Shown: piece after piece, positions 9,554 through 19,400 of the stretch
Layout: each line of letters starts with the position of its first letter
Position numbering within the stretch: position 1 is the first letter of the stretch
From: Paracoccaceae bacterium
GTDB taxonomy: Bacteria > Pseudomonadota > Alphaproteobacteria > Rhodobacterales > Rhodobacteraceae
Direction: 5' to 3'
DNA: 64,000 nucleotides
Assembly: GCA_011389685.1 (NCBI GenBank)
Contig: JAABTV010000002.1
Coordinates: forward strand, 52,328 to 116,327
Program-made: the position numbers and the translations under genes
Notes under the pieces: model-generated
What the model was told of the DNA's origin: nothing
Databases searched by the model: none
What the model saw: only the letters and a program-made list of their open reading frames with translations

Positions 9554-10522
9554 TCAGCCCAGCCCGATCCGCAGGCAGTCATGGACATGGATCAGCCCGA
9601 GGGGCCGCCCGCCATTGCCTGCTTCGGTGACGAAAAGACAGGTGATCTTGGCCGCGTTCATCTGTGCGACCGCCTCTTCGGCCAGCGCCTCGGGGGCGAT
9701 GGTGCGGGGGGTGGAGGTCATCACGTCACCGGCCTTGTGATCGAGAAGCCCGGCCATGTGGCGGCGCAGGTCACCATCGGTGATGATCCCGTCGAGCATG
9801 CCGCCGGCGCCGGTGACGCCGACCACGCCAAAGCCCTTGCTGCTGATTTCGAGAAGCGCGTCGGACATCGGGGTTTCGCCCGTGACCAGCGGCAGGGCGG
9901 CGCCCGTGTGCATCAGGTCGCGCACCCGGCTGAGCCGCGCGCCGAGCTTGCCGCCGGGGTGAAACTCGCGGAAATGCTCGGGGGTGAAGGCGCGATGCTC
10001 CATCAGCGCGATGGCCAGCGCATCGCCCAGCGCAAGGGTCATGGTGGTGGTGGCGGTGGGCACGATGCCGTTGCCGCAAGCCTCGTCCGCCGGGGGCAGG
10101 ACAATCGCCACATCGGCCTGTTTCAGGAGTGTCGATTGCGCCCTTGAGGCGACGCCGATCATCGGGATCGAGAAGCGGCGGGTATAGGCGATCATGTCGG
10201 CCAGTTCCGGCGTTTCACCCGAGTTCGAGAGCATCAGCACCACGTCGCCCTGCACCATCATGCCGAGATCGCCATGGCTGGCCTCGGCGGGGTGGACGAA
10301 TTGCGCGGGCGTGCCGGTGCTGGCCAGCGTCGCCGCGATCTTGCGCGCGATATGGCCGGATTTGCCCATGCCCGAGACGATCACCCGGCCGCGGACGCCG
10401 AGCATGAGATCAATCGCGGCGGAAAACCCGTCGCCCAGCCCATCGGCCAGCATGGTCAGCGCGTCGGCCTCGGTGCGAATCACGCGCCGCGCGGTTGCGA
10501 GGAATGTTTCGTGGTCACTCAT
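9554..10522 (-). CDS. kdsD: KpsF/GutQ (KdsD) arabinose-5-phosphate isomerase
   Basis: SIS domain (VSGMGKSGHIARKIAATLASTGTPAQFVHPAEASHGDLGM) plus two CBS domains. Confidence 0.93.
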   Translation of the reverse strand: MSDHETFLATARRVIRTEADALTMLADGLGDGFSAAIDLMLGVRGRVIVSGMGKSGHIARKIAATLASTGTPAQFVHPAEASHGDLGMMVQGDVVLMLSNSGETPELADMIAYTRRFSIPMIGVASRAQSTLLKQADVAIVLPPADEACGNGIVPTATTTMTLALGDALAIALMEHRAFTPEHFREFHPGGKLGARLSRVRDLMHTGAALPLVTGETPMSDALLEISSKGFGVVGVTGAGGMLDGIITDGDLRRHMAGLLDHKAGDVMTSTPRTIAPEALAEEAVAQMNAAKITCLFVTEAGNGGRPLGLIHVHDCLRIGLG

Positions 10523-11133
10523 GTATGGGCAAAGATATCCGTTTCCGGCCAGCCCGCCAGATCAAGTTCGGCGCGGGTGGGCAGGAAGCGGAAACATGCC
10601 TGCGCGATCCCGGTGCGGCCTTCGCGGGCGAGCCGCTCATCGAGCTTGTCGCGCAGGGCGTGGAGATAGAGCACATCCGAAGCGGCGTAATCGAGCTGCG
10701 CCTCGCTCAGCTCCTCGGCGCCCCAATCCGACATCTGCTGTTGCTTGGAGATGTCGACGCCGAGCAATTCCTGCAACAGGAACTTGAGCCCGTGGCGGTC
10801 GGTATAGGTGCGCACCAGTTTCGAGGCGATCTTGGTGCAATAGACCGGCGCGGTCATCACGCCGAATGTGTGCAGCAGGACGGCAATGTCGAAGCGCCCG
10901 AAATGAAACATCTTGAGCACATCCGGGTTGGCCAGCATCGCGGTCAGGTTGGGCGCCTGCGCCTGTCCCTTCATGATCTGCACGAGATGGGCGTCGCCGT
11001 CACCGCCCGACATCTGCACCAGGCAAAGCCGGTCGCGATGGGGGTTGAGCCCCATGGTTTCGCAGTCGATCGCGACGACCGGCCCGAGATCAAGCCCGTC
11101 GGGAAGGTCGCCCTTGTAGAGATGGTTGGCCAT
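10519..11133 (-). CDS. rnd: Ribonuclease D
   Basis: AIDCETMGLNPHRDRLCLVQM 3'-5' exonuclease motif; LSEAQLDYAASDVLYLHALRDKL. Confidence 0.9.
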   Translation of the reverse strand: MANHLYKGDLPDGLDLGPVVAIDCETMGLNPHRDRLCLVQMSGGDGDAHLVQIMKGQAQAPNLTAMLANPDVLKMFHFGRFDIAVLLHTFGVMTAPVYCTKIASKLVRTYTDRHGLKFLLQELLGVDISKQQQMSDWGAEELSEAQLDYAASDVLYLHALRDKLDERLAREGRTGIAQACFRFLPTRAELDLAGWPETDIFAHT

Positions 11134-11233
11134 TTGGGGTGCGCCTCTGGCTGTGATCTGTGGCCGTATCAGGCCTTTGCGGTCTTATCAGGGCTGACCC
11201 GTGAGAGATCAAGGGGCGAGTTCGGGGCGGCGC

Positions 11234-12532
11234 TCAGCCTTTGGCGGCCTGCGACGCGAGGCTGCGAATCTCGGAAGACTGGGCAATTTCGGCGGTGTTG
11301 GCATAGGCTTGGTGGTTGGTCTCGATCCGGCTGTCGTCGTAGAGATAGTTGACCATCGCCCCCCATGAGTTTGCCATGCCACGCGGGCCGGGATCGGCGT
11401 CGGCATGGGCATGGGCGAGGATCGCGCCGTTGCCGAGGTGGAAATGCGCCACCGGGTCGAGCGCGCCACCGCTTGGCCGGCGGGCACGGGTGAGATAGAG
11501 CGCCGTCACCTCGCGCAGGGTCGTCGCATCGGGGGGCGTTTCATCGTCCTGTGCCGACAGCACCTTGCGCAGGCGTTTGGGCAGGATCCCGTCCTTGGCC
11601 TGCATCTCGTCCTCCACCCAGCGGCGCAGGCCCGGCACCGGCGACAGGGTGACAAATGTCGAGAGCTGCTCCATGTCGCGGCGTAATTCCTCGACCACCT
11701 GCTTGATCAGGAAATTGCCGAAGGAAATACCGCGCAACCCGACATGGCAATTCGAGATTGAATAGAACACCGCGACCCGGGCCTTTTCCGGTGAAATGCG
11801 CTCGCGGTCGGGGTTGAGGATCGGGCCGATGGCCTTGGGGATGTCACGGGTCAGCGCGATTTCGACAAAGATCAGCGGATCGTCGGGCATGGCGGGGTGG
11901 AAAAAGGCAAAAAGCCGCCGATCGGGATCGCCGACGCGCTGGCGCAGATCGTCCCAGCCGCGAATCTCGTGCACTGCCTCGTAGGTGATGATGTTTTCCA
12001 GCACGTTCGCGGGCGTGCGCCAGTCGATCTGGCGCAGTTCGAGAAAGCCACGGGTGAACCACGAGGCGAAGAGATGGCTGAAATCCTGATCGAGGCTGGC
12101 CAGGGCCGCGTCGGAGCCTGTGTCGCGCAGCAGTTCGGCCCGCAGCCGCACCAGCCTTGCGGTGGCGCCGGGCACGCGGTTGAAGGCGCGGATGAGTTCC
12201 TGTGAGCGGGGTTCGGCGGCGAAATGCAGCCTCCGGGCCGCTGCGACATCGCCGGGAACATAGGTGGCCAGCGCATGTTGAAGCCGGGTTTCGTCGGGTC
12301 CGAATTCGGCGGCAATCCGGGCAAAGGCGGCGCGCCGGTCGTCTGGCGTGGCCTGTTCCAGCCGGTTGAGAATGTGCTGCGCGAGCACGAGGCCCGACAC
12401 CTCGCTGCGGGTGCCGAGCAGGGAATGGCACATATCGACCGGATCCTGGCTTTCGCGTCCCCGGCCAAGTACGCCGAGGCCCGATCCGGCGAGGCGGCGG
12501 AACATGTCGCTGATGAATCTGGTCTCTGGCAT
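11234..12532 (-). CDS. Malonyl-CoA decarboxylase family protein
   Basis: LHFAAEPRSQELIRAFNRVPGATARLVRLRAELL...VFYSISNCHVGLRGISFGNFLIKQVVEEL. Start placed at MPETRF; the upstream ORF extension reads through the tRNA. Confidence 0.88.
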   Translation of the reverse strand: MPETRFISDMFRRLAGSGLGVLGRGRESQDPVDMCHSLLGTRSEVSGLVLAQHILNRLEQATPDDRRAAFARIAAEFGPDETRLQHALATYVPGDVAAARRLHFAAEPRSQELIRAFNRVPGATARLVRLRAELLRDTGSDAALASLDQDFSHLFASWFTRGFLELRQIDWRTPANVLENIITYEAVHEIRGWDDLRQRVGDPDRRLFAFFHPAMPDDPLIFVEIALTRDIPKAIGPILNPDRERISPEKARVAVFYSISNCHVGLRGISFGNFLIKQVVEELRRDMEQLSTFVTLSPVPGLRRWVEDEMQAKDGILPKRLRKVLSAQDDETPPDATTLREVTALYLTRARRPSGGALDPVAHFHLGNGAILAHAHADADPGPRGMANSWGAMVNYLYDDSRIETNHQAYANTAEIAQSSEIRSLASQAAKG

Positions 12533-12631
12533 GGGTCCGCCTCCTGTGCGAGTCGGCGCGACTATATTGCGCGGCGCGGCGCAGGTCACCCGCTCGAGGC
12601 AATGTCGGGTCGGGACAGGATTCGGGGGAAA

Positions 12632-12718
12632 TGGTGCCCAGGAGAGGACTCGAACCTCCACGTCCTTACAGACACTAGCACCTGAAGCTAGCGCGTCTAC
12701 CAATTCCGCCACCTGGGC
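12632..12718 (-). tRNA. tRNA-Leu (anticodon CAG), CCA encoded
   Basis: Reverse complement GCCCAGGTGGCGGAATTGGTAGACGCGCTAGCTTCAGGTGCTAGTGTCTGTAAGGACGTGGAGGTTCGAGTCCTCTCCTGGGCACCA; acceptor, D, anticodon (CTAGC-TTCAGGT-GCTAG), long variable and T arms all visible. Confidence 0.97.
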
Positions 12719-12735
12719 AGGTGTCGTGAAGCAGG

Positions 12736-12764
12736 CGTGTAGACCGCGGCCCGAATAGTGTCAA
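12736..12764 (-). promoter_or_regulatory. Putative sigma70 promoter of tRNA-Leu
   Basis: TTGACA - 17 nt - TACACG on the minus strand, ending 18 nt upstream of the tRNA 5' end. Confidence 0.6.
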
Positions 12765-12861
12765 TCGGTTTTCCTGTATAACCGGCCCGCTCCGTTTTGC
12801 CTTGTCCCGCAAGCCGCCGGACGGTAGGAAAAACCGACATCTTGCAAGACCGGAGGGCGCC

Positions 12862-13842
12862 ATGTCGAAGCTTGTCACCATCTATGGAGGGTCGGGGTTC
12901 GTCGGGCGGTATATCGTCCAGCAACTGGCCGCGAGGGGCTGGCGGGTGCGCGTCGCCGTGCGGCGGCCCAACGAGGCGATGTTCGTCAAACCCTATGGCG
13001 TGCCCGGTCAGGTCGAGCCGGTGTTTTGCAACATTCGCGACGATGCCAGCGTGACCGCCGTGATGCAGGGTTCGGATGCGGTGGTGAACTGTGTCGGCAC
13101 GTTCGCGGCGCGGGGGCGCAACAATTTCGACGCGGTTCAGGTCGACGGGGCCGAGCGGATCGCGCGCATCGCGGCAGAGCAGGGCATCGGGCGGATGGTG
13201 CATATCTCGGCGCTGGGCGTCGATCGCGACCGGAAGAGCGATTATGCCCGCACCAAGCGGGCCGGTGAAGAGGGTGTTCTGCGCCACATGCCCGGTGCGA
13301 TGATCCTGCGCCCGTCGGTGGTGTTCGGTCCCGAGGACGGGTTCTTCAACCGCTTTGCCGGGATGAGCCGCTTTGGCCCGATCCTGCCGCTGTTCGGGGT
13401 CGAGACGAAGTTCCAGCCGGTCTATGTCGGTGACCTCGCGCAAGCGGCCGTGTTGGGTGTGGAGGGCAAGGCCGAGGGCGTGTTCGAGCTGGGCGGGCCC
13501 GAGGTCAAGAGTCTGCGCGGCTGGGTCAAGGTAATGCTTGAGACGATTCATAAGCGGCGGCTGGTGATGGATCTGCCGATGTGGATCGGGCGGCTGATGG
13601 CTTGGGGGTTCGACATGGTCGAGATTGCCAGCCTCGGGTTGATCGGCAATGGCATCCTGACCCGTGACCAGGTCCGGCAACTGGGCAATGACAACGTGGT
13701 CTCCAAGGGTGCCAGAGACTTTGCCGATCTGGGGATCGAGCCGGTCGCGGTCGAGGTGATCATCGAGAGCTACCTGTGGCGGTTCCGCCCGTCGGGCCAG
13801 TATGACGCGATCCGCGATTCCGCCAAGAACCTCAAGGTTTAG
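12862..13842 (+). CDS. NDUFA9-like / NAD(P)-binding atypical SDR protein
   Basis: MSKLVTIYGGSGFVGRYIVQQLAARGWRVRVAVRRP Rossmann motif; VVFGPEDGFFNRFAGM; start internal to ORF 12802. Confidence 0.85.
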   Translation: MSKLVTIYGGSGFVGRYIVQQLAARGWRVRVAVRRPNEAMFVKPYGVPGQVEPVFCNIRDDASVTAVMQGSDAVVNCVGTFAARGRNNFDAVQVDGAERIARIAAEQGIGRMVHISALGVDRDRKSDYARTKRAGEEGVLRHMPGAMILRPSVVFGPEDGFFNRFAGMSRFGPILPLFGVETKFQPVYVGDLAQAAVLGVEGKAEGVFELGGPEVKSLRGWVKVMLETIHKRRLVMDLPMWIGRLMAWGFDMVEIASLGLIGNGILTRDQVRQLGNDNVVSKGARDFADLGIEPVAVEVIIESYLWRFRPSGQYDAIRDSAKNLKV

Positions 13843-14645
13843 GCCGAATAGGCGAGGGTCAGAAGGACGATCCCGAGCAGCACGCGATAGATCACGTAAG
13901 GTGTGAAACTGGTGCTGCGCAGCAGGCGCATCATGAAGCCGAGCGCGAGCAGGGCCGCGACGAATGCGAAAACGGCGGCGATGGCGCCGTCGCGGGCGGC
14001 GGCCATGTTGGCGGTGCTGACGACCTCGATGCCGAGCAGCGCGCCGGAGGCGAAGATCGTGGGGATCGACATCAGCATGGAGAGTTTGGCCGCGTCGTGA
14101 CGGGCATAGCCCAGCATGCGCCCGGCCGTGATGCAGATGCCTGAGCGCGAGGTGCCGGGGATCAGCGCGACGGCCTGCCAGAGGCCCATCTTGATGGCGT
14201 CGGTCATGGTCCAGTCGGCATCGGTTTTCGTGGTCGCGCCGGTCTGGTCGGCCCACCACAGGAAAAGCCCGAAAAGCAGCATGGTCCAGCCGATCACGGT
14301 CATCGAGCGCATGGCGTCGCTGAGGCCGGTCAGCTTGAAACCGAGGCCCAGCAGGATGGCCGGGATGGTGGCGATCAGAAGCAGGAAGGCGAGCCGCGCG
14401 CCGGGCGTGTCGATCCGGCCGGTGAGCATGCGCGGGATGCCCGCGACCCCGAGCCGCACGTCGCGCCAGAAAAACAGGACCACGGCAAAGAGCGTGCCCA
14501 CATGCACCGCGACGTCGATCACCTGACCCTGGTCGTCCATGCCGGTCAGTTGCGGCAAGAGGATGAGATGGCCCGAGGACGAGACCGGCAAGAATTCGGT
14601 GATGCCCTGAATCAGGGCCACGAGAATCAGGTGAAAGAGGGGCAT
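13839..14645 (-). CDS. uppP: Undecaprenyl-diphosphatase
   Basis: MPLFHLILVALIQGITEFLPVSSSGHLILLPQ; PGTSRSGICITAGRMLG. Confidence 0.95.
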   Translation of the reverse strand: MPLFHLILVALIQGITEFLPVSSSGHLILLPQLTGMDDQGQVIDVAVHVGTLFAVVLFFWRDVRLGVAGIPRMLTGRIDTPGARLAFLLLIATIPAILLGLGFKLTGLSDAMRSMTVIGWTMLLFGLFLWWADQTGATTKTDADWTMTDAIKMGLWQAVALIPGTSRSGICITAGRMLGYARHDAAKLSMLMSIPTIFASGALLGIEVVSTANMAAARDGAIAAVFAFVAALLALGFMMRLLRSTSFTPYVIYRVLLGIVLLTLAYSA

Positions 14646-14757
14646 ATGCTCGGCCTTGGCGTCTTTCTTGCCAGCTATAATGGGGGGCCATGCAAAGGGA
14701 AAGGCAACAGTTAGGTCCGTTACGGACCCAAAAAGGGCATATTTTTCAGGATTTGAT

Positions 14758-14785
14758 TTGTTGCGTGCTGAAATGCGTCTATTTA
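14758..14785 (+). promoter_or_regulatory. Possible sigma70 promoter for gltD
   Basis: TTGTTG - 16 nt - TATTTA upstream of the gltD start. Confidence 0.35.
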
Positions 14786-14865
14786 TGTCAGCACTGCTGC
14801 CTTTTCTTTCTCCGCGCGATGCATTAATCAGCAGGTCACTGGAAAAACTTGCGGAGATGATCGCC

Positions 14866-16299
14866 GTGGCAAAGCAACCGATGCTGAAATTCGTGTCCGT
14901 CGGGCGGGACATGCCCGAAAAGCGTGTGCCCAATCTGCGCAACAGGGATTTCCACGAGATTTATGCCGAGTACGCGGATGAGAAGGCCAGGGAGCAGGCC
15001 GGGCGGTGCAGCCAATGCGGCGTGCCCTATTGCCAGACCCATTGCCCGCTGCACAACAACATTCCCGACTGGCTGCGCATGACCGCCGAGGGGCGGCTGC
15101 GCGAGGCCTATGAGCTGAGCCAGGCGACCAACACCTTCCCCGAGATCTGTGGCCGTATCTGCCCGCAGGATCGGCTGTGCGAGGGCAATTGCGTGATCGA
15201 GCAATCGGGCCATGGCACGGTGACGATCGGCGCGGTCGAGAAATACATCACCGACACCGCCTGGGACGAGGGCTGGGTGCAGCCCATTGCCCCGGCCGCC
15301 GAACGCCCTGAAAGCGTGGGCATCATCGGTGCGGGGCCCGGGGGGCTGGCCGCTGCCGACCACCTGCGCCGGGCCGGTGTGCAGGTGACGGTCTATGATC
15401 GCTATGACCGGGGTGGCGGGCTGATGACCTATGGGATTCCGGGGTTCAAGCTGGAGAAGGACGTGGTGATGCGCCGGATGGAGCAGCTTGAGCAGGGCGG
15501 TGTTCAGTTCCAGCTCAACTGCAATGTGGGCGACGACATCTCGTTTCAGGAGATCCGCGACACACATGATGCGGTGATCATCGCGACAGGCGTCTACAAG
15601 AGCCGCGAATTGCCGGGGCCGGGATCCGGGGCCAGGGGCATCGTGCGGGCGATTGATTACCTGACCGCGTCGAACCGTCTGGGCTTTGGCGACAGCGTGC
15701 CGGATTTCGACAGCGGCGAGTTGAACGCCGAGGGCAAGAAGGTGATCGTGATCGGCGGCGGCGACACGGCGATGGATTGCGTGCGTACCGCCGTGCGGCA
15801 GGGCGCGGAGAGCGTGAAATGCCTGTATCGGCGGGACCGGGCCAACATGCCGGGCAGCCAGCGCGAGGTGAAGAATGCCGAGGAAGAAGGCGTGATTTTC
15901 GAGTGGCTGGCCGCGCCGAAAGGGTTCAAGGGCGATCCGGTCAGCGGCGTGATGATCCAGAAGATGCGCCTTGGCACGCCGGACGCGACCGGGCGGCAAA
16001 GCCCCGAAGTGATCGAGGGCGCGGATTACACCGAAAGCGCCGATCTGGTGATCAAGGCGCTGGGGTTCGAGCCCGAGGACCTGCCCGCGCTGTGGGAACA
16101 GCCGGAACTGACCGTGACCGGATGGGGCACTGTGAAGGCGCGGTTTGGCAGTGGCGAAACCGAGTTGGAGGGCGTTTACGCGGTTGGCGACATCGTGCGC
16201 GGCGCGAGCCTTGTGGTCTGGGCGATCCGCGACGGGCGCGACTGTGCCGATGCGATCCTGTCGCGCCTGAACGGCGTTAAGGAAATGGCCGCGGAGTGA
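14866..16299 (+). CDS. gltD: Glutamate synthase small subunit
   Basis: CSQCGVPYCQTHCPLHNNIPDWL, CGRICPQDRLCEGNCV, GAGPGGLAAADHLRRAG; start GTG 14866 (or ATG 14857) rather than the ORF start. Confidence 0.93.
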   Translation: MAKQPMLKFVSVGRDMPEKRVPNLRNRDFHEIYAEYADEKAREQAGRCSQCGVPYCQTHCPLHNNIPDWLRMTAEGRLREAYELSQATNTFPEICGRICPQDRLCEGNCVIEQSGHGTVTIGAVEKYITDTAWDEGWVQPIAPAAERPESVGIIGAGPGGLAAADHLRRAGVQVTVYDRYDRGGGLMTYGIPGFKLEKDVVMRRMEQLEQGGVQFQLNCNVGDDISFQEIRDTHDAVIIATGVYKSRELPGPGSGARGIVRAIDYLTASNRLGFGDSVPDFDSGELNAEGKKVIVIGGGDTAMDCVRTAVRQGAESVKCLYRRDRANMPGSQREVKNAEEEGVIFEWLAAPKGFKGDPVSGVMIQKMRLGTPDATGRQSPEVIEGADYTESADLVIKALGFEPEDLPALWEQPELTVTGWGTVKARFGSGETELEGVYAVGDIVRGASLVVWAIRDGRDCADAILSRLNGVKEMAAE

Positions 16300-16304
16300 A
16301 AAAC

Positions 16305-16351
16305 CGGGGGGTGACATGCGTGCACCGCCCGGCTGCTGCCCGGCTGCCGGG
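16305..16351 (+). repeat. Intergenic element copy 1 (gltD-gltB)
   Basis: CGGGGGGTGACATGCGTGCACCGCCCGGCTGCTGCCCGGCTGCCGGG; aligns with copies at 47898 and 62570; CCCGGC...GCCGGG hairpin. Confidence 0.7.
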
Positions 16352-16375
16352 TAAAACGCCGGAGAACGTTAACGT

Positions 16376-16417
16376 GTCAGCCATGCTGACGTATCGGATG
16401 AAGAAACCGTTGATACG
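16376..16417 (+). promoter_or_regulatory. Structured gltB 5' leader hairpins
   Basis: GTCAGC-CAT-GCTGAC (16376-16390) and CGTATC...GATACG (16390-16417), sharing C16390. Confidence 0.5.
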
Positions 16418-16456
16418 GAACACCGGGGCGACAGCGCCCGAAACGGAGGTGGCGAA

Positions 16457-19400
16457 ATGAAAGACCTTGAGATCCGGGCCGAGAACTGGGCCGACGAACA
16501 AAAGGCGCTGCGCGATCACATGGCCACGCATGGGATGTATGCCCATGAGGACGAGCATTCGTCCTGCGGTGTCGGACTCGTGGTCAATCTGGACGGCAAA
16601 CCCTCACGCCGCGTCGTCGAGGCCGGGATTGCCGCGCTCAAGGCAGTGTGGCACCGGGGCGCGGTGGATGCGGATGGCAAGACCGGCGACGGCGCGGGGA
16701 TTCACCTGCAGATCCCGGTGCCGTTCTTTTACGACCAGATCCGCCGCACCGGGCATGAGCCGCGCAAGGACGAGTTGATCGCCGTGGGGCAGGTGTTCCT
16801 GCCGCGCACGGATTTCGGCGCGCAGGAGACCTGCCGGACCATCGTGGAAACCGAAGTGCTGCGCATGGGCTATTACATCTATGGCTGGCGGCATGTGCCG
16901 GTCGAGGTGGAATGCCTTGGCGAAAAGGCCAACGCGACCCGGCCCGAGATCGAACAGATCATCATCTCGAACACCAAGGGCGTGGATCAGGACACGTTCG
17001 AGCGCGAGCTTTACGTGGTGCGCCGCCGGATCGAGAAGGCGGTGGCGGCGGCCGGGGTTCAGGGGCTCTATATCTGTTCGCTGTCGTGCCGGTCGATCAT
17101 CTACAAGGGCATGATGCTGGCCGAACAGGTGGCCGAGTTCTATCCCGATCTGCAGGACGAGCGGTTCGAGAGCGCCTATGCGCTCTATCACCAGCGTTAC
17201 AGCACCAACACCTTTCCGCAATGGTGGCTGGCCCAGCCGTTCCGCATGCTGGCGCATAATGGTGAGATCAACACGCTCAAGGGCAATGTCAACTGGATGA
17301 AGAGCCATGAAATCCGCATGGCGTCTTCGACCTTTGGCGAGCTGGCCGAGGATATCAAGCCGATCATCCAGAACGGATCGTCGGACTCGGCGGCGCTTGA
17401 CGCGGTGTTCGAGGTCTTGGTGCGGGCCGGGCGCAACGCGCCGATGGCCAAGACGATGCTGGTGCCGGAATCCTGGTCCAAGCAGGCGGTGGAACTGCCG
17501 CAATCGTGGATGGACATGTATTCCTATTGCAACAGCGTGATGGAGCCGTGGGACGGGCCGGCGGCGCTGGCCATGACGGATGGGCGCTGGGTCTGTGCCG
17601 GGCTGGACCGGAACGGGCTGCGACCGATGCGTTATGTGGTCACCGGCGAGGGCATGCTGATCGCCGGGTCCGAGGCGGGCATGGTGCCGGTGGACGAATC
17701 GCGCGTGGTGGAAAAGGGCGCGCTTGGCCCCGGTCAGTTGCTGGCCGTGGACATGAAGGAAGGCAAGCTTTTCCACGATACCGAGATCAAGGACAAGCTG
17801 GCCGCGGCACAGCCCTTTGGCGAATGGGTCGGCAAGATCACCGAGCTGGACGAGCGGTTGGCCGCGGTCGAGGAAAAGCCGCTTTTTGCCGGTGAGGAAC
17901 TGCGCAAGCGGCAGATTGCGGCGGGCTATACGCTGGAAGAGCTGGAACAGATCCTGGCACCGATGGCCGAGGACGGGAAAGAGGCGCTGGGCAGCATGGG
18001 CGACGACACGCCCAGCGCGGTCCTGTCGATGAAATACCGGCCGCTGTCGCATTTCTTTCGCCAGAATTTCAGCCAGGTGACGAACCCGCCGATCGACAGC
18101 TTGCGGGAATTCCGGGTGATGAGCCTCAAGACCCGGTTCGGGAACCTCAAGAACGTGCTGGACGAGAGCAGCGCGCAGACCGAGATCGTCGTGCTGGAGA
18201 GTCCATTCGTGGGCAACGCGCAATGGGACGAACTGACCAGGCTGTTCAACGCCGATCTGGTCGCGATCGACTGCTGTTTTCCGGCCGGCGGCGGCGAGAC
18301 CGCGCTGCGCGACGCGCTGGCGCGTATCCGGGCCGAGGCCGAGGACGCGGTGCGCAGTGGTGCCGGGCACCTGGTTCTGACCGACGAGCATCAGGGGCCG
18401 GACCGCGTGCCGATGCCGATGATCCTGGCCACGAGCGCGGTGCATTCCGGCCTGACGGCCAAGGGTTTGCGGACCTTCTGTTCGCTCAACGTGCGGTCCG
18501 CCGAATGCATCGACCCGCATTATTTCGCCGTGCTGGTGAGCGCGGGCGCGACGGTGGTGAACCCCTACCTCGCCGAGGATTCGATGGCCGACCGGATCGC
18601 GCGGGGCCTGCTTGACGGCAGCCTGAGCGAGAATGTCGCGCGCTATCGCGAGGCGATCGACCAGGGGCTGTTGAAGATCATGGCCAAGATGGGGATCAGC
18701 GTGATCTCGTCCTATCGGGGCGGTCTCAATTTCGAGGCCGTGGGGCTGAGCCGGGCGATGTGCGCCGAGTATTTCCCCGGCATGATCAGCCGGATCAGCG
18801 GCATCGGGGTGTCGGGCATCCAGCGCAAGATCGAGGAGATTCACCGGCAGGGCTGGCATGGGGGGCGGGACGTTCTGCCCATTGGCGGCTTTTACAAGGC
18901 GCGCAAGACCGGCGAGACCCATGCCTGGGGGGCGCAGACGATGCACCTGATGCAGATGGCCTGCAACAAGGCGTCCTATGAGCTGTGGAAGCAGTATTCC
19001 AAGGCGATGCAGGCCAACCCGCCGATCCATTTGCGCGATCTGCTGGCGATCAAGCCGCTGGGCAACCCCCTGCCGATCGAGGAGGTCGAGAGCATCACCG
19101 CGATCCGCAAACGGTTCGTCACGCCGGGGATGAGCCTTGGCGCGCTCAGCCCCGAGGCGCACAAGACCCTGAACGTGGCGATGAACCGGATCGGCGCAAA
19201 ATCGGATTCGGGTGAGGGCGGCGAAGACCCGGCGCATTTCGTGCCCGAACCCAATGGCGACAACCCCAGCGCCAAGATCAAGCAGGTGGCTTCGGGGCGG
19301 TTCGGCGTGACGGCGGAATACCTCAACCAGTGCGAGGAACTGGAAATCAAGGTGGCCCAGGGCGCCAAGCCCGGCGAGGGCGGGCAGCTTCCGGGGATGA

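Noticed and set aside
12533-12712. N-terminal extension MAELVDALASGASVCKDVEVRVLSWAP of the malonyl-CoA decarboxylase ORF
   Set aside because: It is a translation of the tRNA-Leu gene, a classic artefact; the real CDS begins at MPETRF (12532).
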